64,000 nt of DNA from Polynucleobacter sp. JS-Safj-400b-B2. GTDB taxonomy: Bacteria; Pseudomonadota; Gammaproteobacteria; Burkholderiales; Burkholderiaceae. The stretch is from the NCBI RefSeq assembly GCF_018881975.1, contig NZ_JACVPJ010000010.1:1-64000 (forward strand). The letters are read 5' to 3'. The stretch's first letter is position 1; each line of letters opens with the position of its first letter. This document shows, one piece after another, positions 18,539 to 24,959 of the stretch. Under the pieces are notes generated by a model, which did no database searches, was not told the origin of the DNA, and saw nothing but the letters and a program-made list of their open reading frames with translations. The position numbers and the translations under genes were made by a program.

Positions 18539-19837
18539 ATGGTAGTGGCGACAAATCAACATTCACCACAGCTTGCCAAGAGCATTTTATCAGATGCCTT
18601 GGCAGAAGCCATCTCTGCTGCAGGTAGCCAAGATGGCCTGGCTTGCATTCTTCAAGTTAGCTCAGGGCTCATTACGCAATGGGCCGCTGGCGATGTAGAA
18701 GTGCCATCAATCTGTGCCGAGCGCATAGAGGACCTCTTTCAAATTAGCAAAACTCGGTTTCGACCAGACTGGAAGGAGGTCTGGCCTGAGCTGGCTGAGT
18801 CTCCCTCCGCAAATTTCTCAACGACCCCAAGGGAGGGACACATGCATCATCCAATGAAAAAACTCTTTATATCTATCCGCAAAGGAGGGGTTGGCAAAAG
18901 CACCATTACCTGCCAGCTTGCTACTTACGCGCATTCACTCGGACTTCGTGTTCTTGTACTTGATCTAGATGATCAGGGCAACACCACAAACTTCCTATTG
19001 CGAGGAAAAGTTGCCACGCAATTAGATTTTTCAATTTCAGAAGTCTTGTTCAATAAGGCATTCCCTTCAACAACACCAGAATTTGCATTTGTACCAGCCG
19101 ATACACAGCTCACGCAGGAGCTGGTTGAAAAGGCAAGGACCACATCCGAGCATGATGGACAGCGCATCGAATTGGCCACACTGTCGCATCAAAGTCTAGA
19201 GCGATTTTTTAAGGCCGTAGAAAAATCTTACGACCTTTGCATTATTGATGGGCCGCCAGCACAAGATATACGCGTAACGATGGCATTGGCGTTATGCGAT
19301 TACGTCCTATCGCCAATACAGTTAGCCCAAGAGAGCGTAGAGGGTATGCGCGACACCCTAAGTTCACCAAGAGGCGTTTTGCGTATCAAGGGGTCTGTGA
19401 ATCCTTCATTAGATTTTTTAGGATTCTTGCCGAATCAAGCCAAATCATCTCCCAAGCAAAAAGAGGCGCTGCAGCAGCTGGGAAAATCACATGGCCAATA
19501 TTTTTTACGTGACCAAGATGACAGACTTATGTTGATTCCTGAGCGTGAATCCATTCGTCAGGCGCAGGGCGCAGGCGTTTCCTTGCAGGCCCTGGCAACA
19601 AGTAATTCTGGAGCCAGGGAAACATGGCCAAGACTAAAAAATGTACTGGATCGTTTGCTTTCCTTAATGCAGTTAGAAGGTCAAATTGACTACATTTCGA
19701 CTATTCGGGCGCAGCAAAACTTAATCACGAAGAAAACCCTAAAGATTGCAAATCTATATTCGCCAGAAACAGATGCGGCAGATGATAGCGCATTCGTAGC
19801 GCAGTTAGATTCTGTTGATGGAGGTGCTCATGAGTAA
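18539..19837 (+). CDS. parA: ParA partition ATPase with N-terminal YdaS-like HTH domain
   Basis: The product has 432 residues. Residues 15-85 look like a YdaS/Cro-type DNA-binding domain: a helix pair with LITQWAAGDVEVP, then ICAERIEDLF and FRPDWKEVWPEL. From about residue 105 a ParA/MinD domain follows, with deviant Walker A SIRKGGVGKSTITC, DLDDQGNTTNFLL and CIIDGPPAQ. It would position plasmid or element copies with ParB and may autoregulate through the HTH. An ATG at 18842 preceded by GGGAGGGACAC could give a shorter, HTH-less ParA of about 331 residues. The stop overlaps the parB start. Confidence 0.88.
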   Translation: MVVATNQHSPQLAKSILSDALAEAISAAGSQDGLACILQVSSGLITQWAAGDVEVPSICAERIEDLFQISKTRFRPDWKEVWPELAESPSANFSTTPREGHMHHPMKKLFISIRKGGVGKSTITCQLATYAHSLGLRVLVLDLDDQGNTTNFLLRGKVATQLDFSISEVLFNKAFPSTTPEFAFVPADTQLTQELVEKARTTSEHDGQRIELATLSHQSLERFFKAVEKSYDLCIIDGPPAQDIRVTMALALCDYVLSPIQLAQESVEGMRDTLSSPRGVLRIKGSVNPSLDFLGFLPNQAKSSPKQKEALQQLGKSHGQYFLRDQDDRLMLIPERESIRQAQGAGVSLQALATSNSGARETWPRLKNVLDRLLSLMQLEGQIDYISTIRAQQNLITKKTLKIANLYSPETDAADDSAFVAQLDSVDGGAHE

Positions 19838-20963
19838 GCCGGCACCACTCAAAACATTTGACCTGGGGGCATTTGATGTTCCGCTCAACCCTCATAACCA
19901 AGTTGCTTCTGTCATATCCATTCCATTGAATGATATTCACGAGGATCCGGATCAACCACGCAAACAATTTGACCAGGCTGATCTTGAGAAGTTTTCACAA
20001 GATATTTTGCGTCGTGGCGTGCAGCAACCCATTGCTGTTAAACCGTTGGGCACTGGCATTGCGCAATATCAAATCATCCAAGGAGCACGTCGCTATAGAG
20101 CGAGCGTATTGGCAGGACTCACGCAAATTCCAGCGATTGTCAGAGTTAATGTAGTAACTTTTGATGATTACTCTCAAGTAACAGAGAATACCCAACGCGA
20201 AGATTTATCACCTCTTGATATCGCGCGCTTTATCCAAAGCCGTAAAGACAAGGGTGAATCCAATGTTTATATCGCTGATCAGTTAAATGAGTCAAAAGAC
20301 TATGTAGGTAAACATTTGGCCATTTTAGATGCGCCTGAGTTCATTCACGATGCCCTTCGTAGTGGCGTTATACGAGGAGTCCTGTCGGCATATAACCTAA
20401 CCTCTATTTACAAGAAGTCACCTGATCTAGCGACTCAATTGGTGCGGGATTCTGAATTACTTACACAGGCTCAAATTCTGAGTGCTCTCAAATCAGTTAA
20501 TACAGCGGCCTTAATTTCCGAGAACCCTGGACTTAGTCAGATCGCCAATATCTCTCCAGAAGGCGCGCAAGCTATTGTGGAAAATGCTAGCGACGTCAAA
20601 ATCATTTTCAACGATGTGGCCATGGAATCAGCCTCACATCTTGATAATGCAAAAACAAAAATAGTTGCTTTCGCTGTTTCGGAAACTAAAGCCAGCAAAG
20701 AAATTGCATCGGCCACCAATAGTGATGAACCCGTTATCAAAGGTAATGAGGCTAGCAGTCCTGATAATTCATCAGAATCGCATATAGATACAGAGCTTGG
20801 TGAGCCATCCAAAAAACCGACCTCAAATAAGCAAACCCGCCTTGCGATTAATGGATTTATTCGCAACTTAGATCTCCAGCTTGGTAATAAGGCGGCTAAA
20901 CATATTGTTCTCAACCATTCTGAAGCTAAGACTTTGAAGGCGTTACTCGAGGGGATGCTATGA
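19830..20963 (+). CDS. parB: ParB-family partition protein
   Basis: The ATG at 19830 has GGAGGTGCTC directly upstream and overlaps the parA stop by 8 bp. The 377-residue protein has the ParB/Srx nuclease-like CTPase domain (SIPLNDIHEDPDQPRKQF, then IIQGARRYRAS, with ENTQREDLSPLDIARF) and a central HTH (VYIADQLNESKDYVGKHLAIL). An acidic Ser/Glu linker and a short C-terminal dimerisation segment complete it. It binds parS sites, none of which I could identify by eye. Confidence 0.9.
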   Translation: MSKPAPLKTFDLGAFDVPLNPHNQVASVISIPLNDIHEDPDQPRKQFDQADLEKFSQDILRRGVQQPIAVKPLGTGIAQYQIIQGARRYRASVLAGLTQIPAIVRVNVVTFDDYSQVTENTQREDLSPLDIARFIQSRKDKGESNVYIADQLNESKDYVGKHLAILDAPEFIHDALRSGVIRGVLSAYNLTSIYKKSPDLATQLVRDSELLTQAQILSALKSVNTAALISENPGLSQIANISPEGAQAIVENASDVKIIFNDVAMESASHLDNAKTKIVAFAVSETKASKEIASATNSDEPVIKGNEASSPDNSSESHIDTELGEPSKKPTSNKQTRLAINGFIRNLDLQLGNKAAKHIVLNHSEAKTLKALLEGML

Positions 20964-21388
20964 GCTCAATTGCACTAAGTCGTAATCTCACTCGCTTTAG
21001 CTTGAATGAAATCCAACTCATTGGATCCGTTTCCAAGATTGAAGAAATACGTAAAGTTAAGGATCGCATATTAATTGATTTGGATGTGGTAACTAACGAA
21101 CGTTTCCGCAATGAGGCTAACGATTGGGTTTCTATAGCCGAGTACCACCACTGTTTTGCTCAGGGTAAAAAGGCTGAAGAGATAGCCCAGTTGGTAATTA
21201 AGGGTACCTATGTTTGGGTTCGTGGGGCCGTAAAGACTGTGAAGTTTTCATCTCGCGGCGAGATTAAAAATAAAACCCAAATTCAAATAAAAGAATGGTC
21301 CATATTATCTCAATCTGACTTTAGAGAGTCCCAGACGCGACAAATTGATGCGCAGACTCCATCCGAACTATCGGGAGGTCAATCATGA
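20960..21388 (+). CDS. SSB-like OB-fold protein
   Basis: The 142-residue product contains an OB-fold pattern: NEIQLIGSVSKIEEI, NDWVSIAEYHHCFAQGKKAEEIAQ and GTYVWVRGAVKTVKF. This resembles plasmid single-stranded DNA-binding proteins, but the acidic DxDxPF tail that recruits host proteins is absent; it ends SELSGGQS. It overlaps parB by 4 bp and the next ORF by 4 bp. It may protect transferred single-stranded DNA. Confidence 0.75.
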   Translation: MSSIALSRNLTRFSLNEIQLIGSVSKIEEIRKVKDRILIDLDVVTNERFRNEANDWVSIAEYHHCFAQGKKAEEIAQLVIKGTYVWVRGAVKTVKFSSRGEIKNKTQIQIKEWSILSQSDFRESQTRQIDAQTPSELSGGQS

Positions 21389-22485
21389 GATATCACGCTT
21401 TAGTCCAGCTCCAAAAAACAGAAACTTGCCCGAACAATCAAGCAATGGAATTTGGGTGCTGGCTTTTCTTTCGCAGGAGTGCTGTCCGTGTGGGTATAAA
21501 GCGGGTTGGGGCGGTTGTTAGAGCAACCGCCCGCCCTGGCCACCCCGACGCCATTCCACCAAACAGGAGCGCCGCCCGTGGGGCGGCTGGAGCTGGTAGA
21601 TGGGCCGAGATGGTTACCCGCAGTATATCAAATACACCTATTTTTATGGTGGGGCCCAATTCCCATCGTCACACATCTTATTTGGAGAACAGGGGTAGCG
21701 CTAAGAGGAGGGCGGCCGTTAGAGTGGTCGCCCGTCCAGGCTCTATCAGCGTAACTTCCAATCAAATGACGTATTCGCGCTTTAGCAAGACCGCTAATCC
21801 TAGGATCGCAAATGCTGCACCGGCTATGGAGCTGGACAAGAGCAGCGATCCGAATTGGTCATGCATTGCTATCACCACCGGGGATAGATCGTGCCATCCA
21901 TATGGGCTATCTGATCGCCAATATGGAGTATTGAATAAGCACAAGACAAAAAATGAAAAGAAGTGGGAGATAACCAAGAGCGCAATTATTGTTGGAAACG
22001 GATGGTCGGCAATACGCTCCAATGACCTATTGGATTGCACCTCGAAAAAATATCCACTATACGCAAGCACTGCCCATACCGCAATTATCGCCGATGGAAT
22101 GGATAAATATAGCCAAAGTACAAAAAAGTTGTCCACGATCAGATCTCCTATCAAAGGTGTTTTTGGTGTAATTACCCACCGTTCCCGCTGTGCGGTTGTA
22201 GCCGCCCGGAAAGAAGTGGGTAAGCAATTCTACCTAGGAGATCTGATCACCACAAATGGCGATTTGAAAGGGCGGACTCAATGCCCACCTTGCACCCCAT
22301 TTTTTGGGAAATCCAGCCAAATTCGAAAGGTACTGTCCACGGCCGACTCCTTTCCGAGCGTTTGTTTCGAAGCATGGCAATCAACCTCATTCAATGCGAT
22401 GTCTACTGCGGATGAGGCTTGCCATGACAAAAGCATAGTACGGGATTACGCCGCCATTTATAGAGAGATGAGGGTATTTTTATGA
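21385..22485 (+). CDS. Rightward module-crossing ORF 1 (uncertain)
   Basis: An open frame of 366 codons starts at an ATG with GGAGGTC upstream, overlaps the SSB-like stop (ATGA), and ends in an ATGA overlap with the next membrane gene. It crosses GC hairpins C1 and C2, the antisense of a leftward membrane gene, and modules A1 and B1. Composition is unlike a normal globular protein. Peptides encoded by the repeats recur elsewhere in the locus (AVVRATARPG/AAVRVVARPG; HRSRxAVxAARKEV; WQSTSFNA). Either it is a real protein or a frame kept open so ribosomes can pass. Confidence 0.35.
   Translation: MRYHALVQLQKTETCPNNQAMEFGCWLFFRRSAVRVGIKRVGAVVRATARPGHPDAIPPNRSAARGAAGAGRWAEMVTRSISNTPIFMVGPNSHRHTSYLENRGSAKRRAAVRVVARPGSISVTSNQMTYSRFSKTANPRIANAAPAMELDKSSDPNWSCIAITTGDRSCHPYGLSDRQYGVLNKHKTKNEKKWEITKSAIIVGNGWSAIRSNDLLDCTSKKYPLYASTAHTAIIADGMDKYSQSTKKLSTIRSPIKGVFGVITHRSRCAVVAARKEVGKQFYLGDLITTNGDLKGRTQCPPCTPFFGKSSQIRKVLSTADSFPSVCFEAWQSTSFNAMSTADEACHDKSIVRDYAAIYREMRVFL
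21509..21532. repeat. GC-rich hairpin C1 (loop TTAGAG)
   Basis: A perfect 9-bp stem GGGCGGTTG/CAACCGCCC surrounds the loop TTAGAG. It is one of two related hairpins in a 370-bp stretch that has no convincing gene other than the long rightward ORF. Confidence 0.8.
21571..21587. repeat. GC-rich hairpin with 7-bp stem
   Basis: GCCGCCC and GGGCGGC pair around GTG. It lies between hairpins C1 and C2 and could act as a transcription pause or terminator for leftward transcription from the antisense membrane gene, though no T-run follows. Confidence 0.6.
21710..21733. repeat. GC-rich hairpin C2 (loop TTAGAG)
   Basis: The stem GGGCGGCCG/TGGTCGCCC pairs over all nine positions if two G-U pairs are allowed, with the same TTAGAG loop as C1. 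Relative to C1, one T-A pair has become a C-G pair (716/727), a compensatory change. It lies 29 bp beyond the end of the leftward membrane gene. Confidence 0.75.
21762..22136 (-). CDS. Leftward membrane protein M1 (module A1-linked)
   Basis: The GTG start at 22136 lies eight bases after GGAG, which forms part of the outer arm of module A1. The 124-residue product has three to four hydrophobic helices (FFVLWLYLSIPSAIIAVWAV, FPTIIALLVISHFFSFFVL, SSIAGAAFAILGLAVLL) and a mid-region SPYGWHDLSPVVI. It shares the xW..SPxGW pattern with M3 and may be distantly related. No family is recognised. It lies antisense to the long rightward ORF. Confidence 0.6.
   Translation of the reverse strand: MDNFFVLWLYLSIPSAIIAVWAVLAYSGYFFEVQSNRSLERIADHPFPTIIALLVISHFFSFFVLCLFNTPYWRSDSPYGWHDLSPVVIAMHDQFGSLLLSSSIAGAAFAILGLAVLLKREYVI
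22137..22248 (-). repeat. 112-nt structured module A1
   Basis: Outer arms GATCAGATCTCC and GGAGATCTGATC are perfect complements. Inside, TTACCCAC pairs with GTGGGTAA, TTCC with GGAA, and a GCGG/CCGC hairpin sits in the centre. Read leftward, the 3' arm holds the Shine-Dalgarno of M1 and the module ends exactly at its GTG. It is open in the rightward frame (ACG ATC AGA) like the other copies. Confidence 0.85.
22278..22340 (-). CDS. 20-residue leader-like mini-ORF
   Basis: A GTG at 22340 with AAAGGAG upstream (from the module B1 arm) opens a 20-codon frame starting MDSTFRIW and containing FPKNGV, ending 30 nt before the 5' arm of module A1. A sister peptide sits at 25212-25277 with the same FPKNGV core. 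It is either a regulatory leader peptide or the stump of a gene removed by recombination. Confidence 0.4.
   Translation of the reverse strand: MDSTFRIWLDFPKNGVQGGH
22341..22452 (-). repeat. 112-nt structured module B1 (outer arm decayed)
   Basis: Placed by analogy with B3, it runs 112 nt from the GTG at 22338-22340. The outer arms GGCCGACTCC and GGATTACGCC pair at seven of ten positions only. The inner stem CATGGCAA/TTGCCATG is perfect and differs from B3 by a compensatory T-A to C-G change. CCTCAT/ATGAGG forms a second inner stem. Confidence 0.65.
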
Positions 22486-22937
22486 TTCCTTCCATTATTG
22501 TTTTTTATACCCTCATAAGCATGGCTGTTGTTGGCTTAATAGCCGCAGTATTTGCGTATCGATACGCATTGTCGCCAATGGATTACTGGAAAACTAAGTA
22601 TATGAATTGGGCATCTATCTGCGGCATTTTGATAATGTCCTTTTCAATTTTGCTATGCGTTTTTAAGAATCAAGATCTCAAACTGATGCTCTCTAGCAAC
22701 CAGGCGATTGCGCTTGAAATTATTCTTGTAGCAATGATTCTCCCGGTGCTGGCATTGGCATGGCAGCTTGGCGCCATCTTGCAAATCAACTTCTGGATCA
22801 ATCTTCTTTTTTCATACACTTATCGCCCAGTTATTCGCTTAACTAATGAAGTGCTCAAATCAGGTAGTGCAACCGTTGTCATTGGACAAACCTGTTGCCA
22901 AGCTATGAAGCCAATTCACGAGGAGGCCAAGTCATGA
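22482..22937 (+). CDS. Membrane protein of unknown function
   Basis: The product has 151 residues and four hydrophobic helices (at about 4-26, 42-60, 75-97 and 101-115). The start overlaps the stop of the preceding rightward ORF (ATGA), and its stop overlaps the next start (ATGA). I recognise no family. Its position among conjugation genes suggests a surface- or transfer-related role, but nothing in the sequence proves that. Confidence 0.65.
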   Translation: MIPSIIVFYTLISMAVVGLIAAVFAYRYALSPMDYWKTKYMNWASICGILIMSFSILLCVFKNQDLKLMLSSNQAIALEIILVAMILPVLALAWQLGAILQINFWINLLFSYTYRPVIRLTNEVLKSGSATVVIGQTCCQAMKPIHEEAKS

Positions 22938-23377
22938 TTGCTGCAGCACTGTCACCAGCCTCAATTTTGGATTGGATTGTGTTTTATTTATCCCATGGTA
23001 TGGCCATCATCTTTTTATTTGAGATTGCCCTTATGGGAGCCGGGGTGTTTTGTCTGCGATATATAAAGCGGTGTGATATATCGCACAAGTTAAGTCTTAC
23101 GCAGATTGCTCTTGGAGGCCTAGGCCTTCAGACTAAAAATCAAGATCTTGGTGAGGACCAATTTGATGATGCTGCAGTACTCAAACTTCTCGCAGTCTTT
23201 AGGCGACTGCCGCATTACATTGGTGAATACGATTCACGTGATGTAAATACTGGAATTAAAGGTGCCGGCGGAGAAGAAATTGATTTAAATAGCACTTCTT
23301 CTGGCCACATTCGATCAATATCTGATGAGTCCAGCGTTAAGCAGTCAATCTCCAATTCTGGAGAGAAATCACTATGA
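22934..23377 (+). CDS. Membrane protein with acidic cytoplasmic tail, unknown function
   Basis: The start at 22934 has GAGGAGGCC upstream and overlaps the previous stop. The product has 147 residues, two N-terminal hydrophobic helices (about 10-50) and a soluble Ser/Asp/Glu-rich tail (about 70-147). Its last 160 bp lie opposite the 3' end of the leftward gene M2, and its stop overlaps another rightward start (ATGA). Confidence 0.65.
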   Translation: MIAAALSPASILDWIVFYLSHGMAIIFLFEIALMGAGVFCLRYIKRCDISHKLSLTQIALGGLGLQTKNQDLGEDQFDDAAVLKLLAVFRRLPHYIGEYDSRDVNTGIKGAGGEEIDLNSTSSGHIRSISDESSVKQSISNSGEKSL

Positions 23378-23616
23378 CCAAAATCACGTTCTCTAATCAT
23401 CAAATAGCCAGGACAGGTCAATCGTATGAACTTATTGGCCCGTCGTTTTGGATGAATATGAAATGCAACCCTTTGGTAGCCCCCAAAAGTTCCGCCGTGA
23501 ATCGTACGGTAAATGGGTATGTTTCGATTTTTCCAGCGATTAATAGATTCTCGGGTGAGATACATGAGTACCGAGGCTAATATGACTCCGAATGCAAATT
23601 CCGTAGTGCTGTCCAC
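23215..23616 (-). CDS. Leftward protein M2 (module A2-linked)
   Basis: The GTG start at 23616 directly follows module A2, whose 3' arm supplies GGAG eight bases upstream. The 133-residue product has one N-terminal membrane helix (FAFGVILASVLMYL) and a soluble domain with HGGTFGGYQRVAFHIHPKRRANKFIRL, a possible nucleic-acid-binding or His-rich region, then an acidic half. No family is recognised. It overlaps the rightward gene ending at 23377 tail to tail. Confidence 0.5.
   Translation of the reverse strand: MDSTTEFAFGVILASVLMYLTRESINRWKNRNIPIYRTIHGGTFGGYQRVAFHIHPKRRANKFIRLTCPGYLMIRERDFGHSDFSPELEIDCLTLDSSDIDRMWPEEVLFKSISSPPAPLIPVFTSRESYSPM
23374..23580 (+). CDS. Rightward 68-residue ORF opposite M2 (uncertain)
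   Basis: It starts with an ATGA overlap and a GGAGAG ribosome site eight bases upstream, and lies wholly antisense to M2. The product (MTKITFSNHQIARTGQ onward) has no recognisable motif. It overlaps the following rightward ORF by 17 bp, continuing the chain of coupled frames. Confidence 0.3.
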   Translation: MTKITFSNHQIARTGQSYELIGPSFWMNMKCNPLVAPKSSAVNRTVNGYVSIFPAINRFSGEIHEYRG

Positions 23617-23812
23617 GATCAGATCTCCTAAAAAGGGAGTGTTGAGAGAAATTAGCCACCGTTCCCGTATTGCGGTTCCTGCCGCGCGGAAAGAAGTGGT
23701 TAAGCAATTCTACCTAGGAGATCTGATCACCACAAATGGTGATTCGTCAGTGTCATTCGAAGGTGAAAGACGGCTTGGCAACGCCAAATTCATCATGGGG
23801 TGCTCGAAATGA
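23564..23812 (+). CDS. Rightward 82-residue ORF across module A2 (uncertain)
   Basis: From the ATG at 23564 the frame runs through module A2 and gives the recurring peptide with IRSPKKGV, HRSRIAVPAARKEV and KQFYLGDLITTNGD. It stops in an ATGA overlap with the next membrane gene. Compared with A3, nearly every base difference in this frame hits the third codon position, which suggests selection on the peptide. Confidence 0.4.
   Translation: MSTEANMTPNANSVVLSTIRSPKKGVLREISHRSRIAVPAARKEVVKQFYLGDLITTNGDSSVSFEGERRLGNAKFIMGCSK
23617..23728 (-). repeat. 112-nt structured module A2
   Basis: It has the same 12-bp outer arms as A1. Inner pairs are TTAGCCAC/GTGGTTAA (one G-U), TTCC/GGAA and GCGG/CCGC. 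The sequence between outer and inner stems differs from A1 and A3 (AAAAAGGGAGTG in place of ATCAAAGGTGTG). It ends at the GTG of M2. Confidence 0.85.
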
Positions 23813-24201
23813 TCATTAATCCAAAAAGGCAGTATTGGGCCATTACCTTTTGTGTTGAAGAAATGCTCTTTTATGCGCTTGCGGTCGCGCTTCAATTCTT
23901 TGCAAAGTTAGACCCTTTGTTGATAACAGTTCTCCTGCTTTACGCAGTTGTCCCACTTAATCTGCTGGTCGAATTGGCTCAGAGATTTATCAAGCAATAT
24001 GCAAGCAATGTGCCCGAGGATGCATTGCTTGAATTTTGTTGGAAATGGTTAAGCTTTATTGGAGGTATTGCTATCTGGTGGCTGATTAACTTTAGATTGA
24101 TTCAATTGCTCGATATTCCAACTAGCCCTATACATATATACGTACTTATTTTCACATTTCCTCTTTGGGCGATGTTTATTCCAATGGGGTTTTCAAAATG
24201 A
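23809..24201 (+). CDS. Membrane protein of unknown function
   Basis: From the ATG at 23809 (ATGA overlap with the previous ORF; a GTG at 23800 is possible) the product is about 130 residues. It has four hydrophobic helices including ALAVALQFFAKLDPLLITVLLLYAVV-type segments and a central charged loop (RFIKQYASNVPEDALLE). The stop overlaps the next start. No homologue is recognised. Confidence 0.65.
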   Translation: MIINPKRQYWAITFCVEEMLFYALAVALQFFAKLDPLLITVLLLYAVVPLNLLVELAQRFIKQYASNVPEDALLEFCWKWLSFIGGIAIWWLINFRLIQLLDIPTSPIHIYVLIFTFPLWAMFIPMGFSK

Positions 24202-24650
24202 CAACCAAAATTGCAATTACCCCTAAGCTTGTGCGAGAAGATCTTGCGCATAAACATTTAAAACCTTTGCTGGCCGCCTATAGCCAGTTTGCTAATGCTT
24301 TTAAATTTCCACGGGCTTTTAGTTTGCTGTTGCTGGCCAACCTCTTTTTTGTAATAGTGGGATCGATACCGTTGCATGATGGGCTATCGGATTTGCTTGA
24401 GATGCGTTATAGCGAGAATGCTTGGATATATATACCCGCCTTACTTGCATGGCTCTTCTTGCACTTCGCAGTTACATTTCAGATCTGCCTACTCGCTTTG
24501 CTGGCGGCTTTATCGCTTTTTCCTAAGTCCCGAATTGACATTCCGGGCTCTGATGCATTGGCGACCAAGTTAATCAAAAAATCGGATGCTCAACCAGTCA
24601 ATAGCCAATCGAATGGTGCCATTGAGAAGGGTGATCACAATCATGTTTAA
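24198..24650 (+). CDS. Membrane protein of unknown function
   Basis: The start at 24198 overlaps the previous stop (ATGA). The product has 150 residues, a basic amphipathic N-terminus (KLVREDLAHKHLKPLL), two or three hydrophobic helices (FSLLLLANLFFVIVG; IPALLAWLFLHFAVTFQICLL) and a polar tail. Its final 80 bp overlap the 3' end of leftward gene M3. The stop is embedded in the ATGTTTAA start of the next rightward frame. Confidence 0.65.
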   Translation: MTTKIAITPKLVREDLAHKHLKPLLAAYSQFANAFKFPRAFSLLLLANLFFVIVGSIPLHDGLSDLLEMRYSENAWIYIPALLAWLFLHFAVTFQICLLALLAALSLFPKSRIDIPGSDALATKLIKKSDAQPVNSQSNGAIEKGDHNHV

Positions 24651-24959
24651 TAAACCTACAAGGATTGCAATTGACCATAAATGGCCAAGCCAAACGCGCC
24701 ATCCAGTTGCTGGTGATGCTGTTACGACCTCCCAACCCCATGGTGATGGTGCACACCAGTGGCCAATTCCAAGTATGAATCCACTTGATATGAGGCTAAG
24801 GGCAATATCGACCCAAATAGGTAACGGCTCATATTCATATAGAAAAAATCGTTTTATTCCTTCTCTAGTGGCCAAAGCTAATAGAAGGCTTAGGGTCGTG
24901 CAAAGCAAGACTATGCCGATAAATGTGAATCCTATATTAATGCCAGTAAAAAAGCCCAC
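24570..24959 (-). CDS. Leftward membrane protein M3 (module A3-linked)
   Basis: The GTG at 24959 follows module A3 exactly, with GGAG eight bases upstream. The 129-residue product has three hydrophobic segments (INIGFTFIGIVLLCTTLSLL, IALSLISSGFILGIG, IAILVGLLNMIVITLL). A Trp-rich loop, HWCAPSPWGWEVVTASP, resembles the YWRSDSPYGW loop of M1. No named family is recognised. An immunity- or exclusion-type small membrane protein is one possible reading. Confidence 0.6.
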   Translation of the reverse strand: MGFFTGINIGFTFIGIVLLCTTLSLLLALATREGIKRFFLYEYEPLPIWVDIALSLISSGFILGIGHWCAPSPWGWEVVTASPATGWRVWLGHLWSIAILVGLLNMIVITLLNGTIRLAIDWLSIRFFD

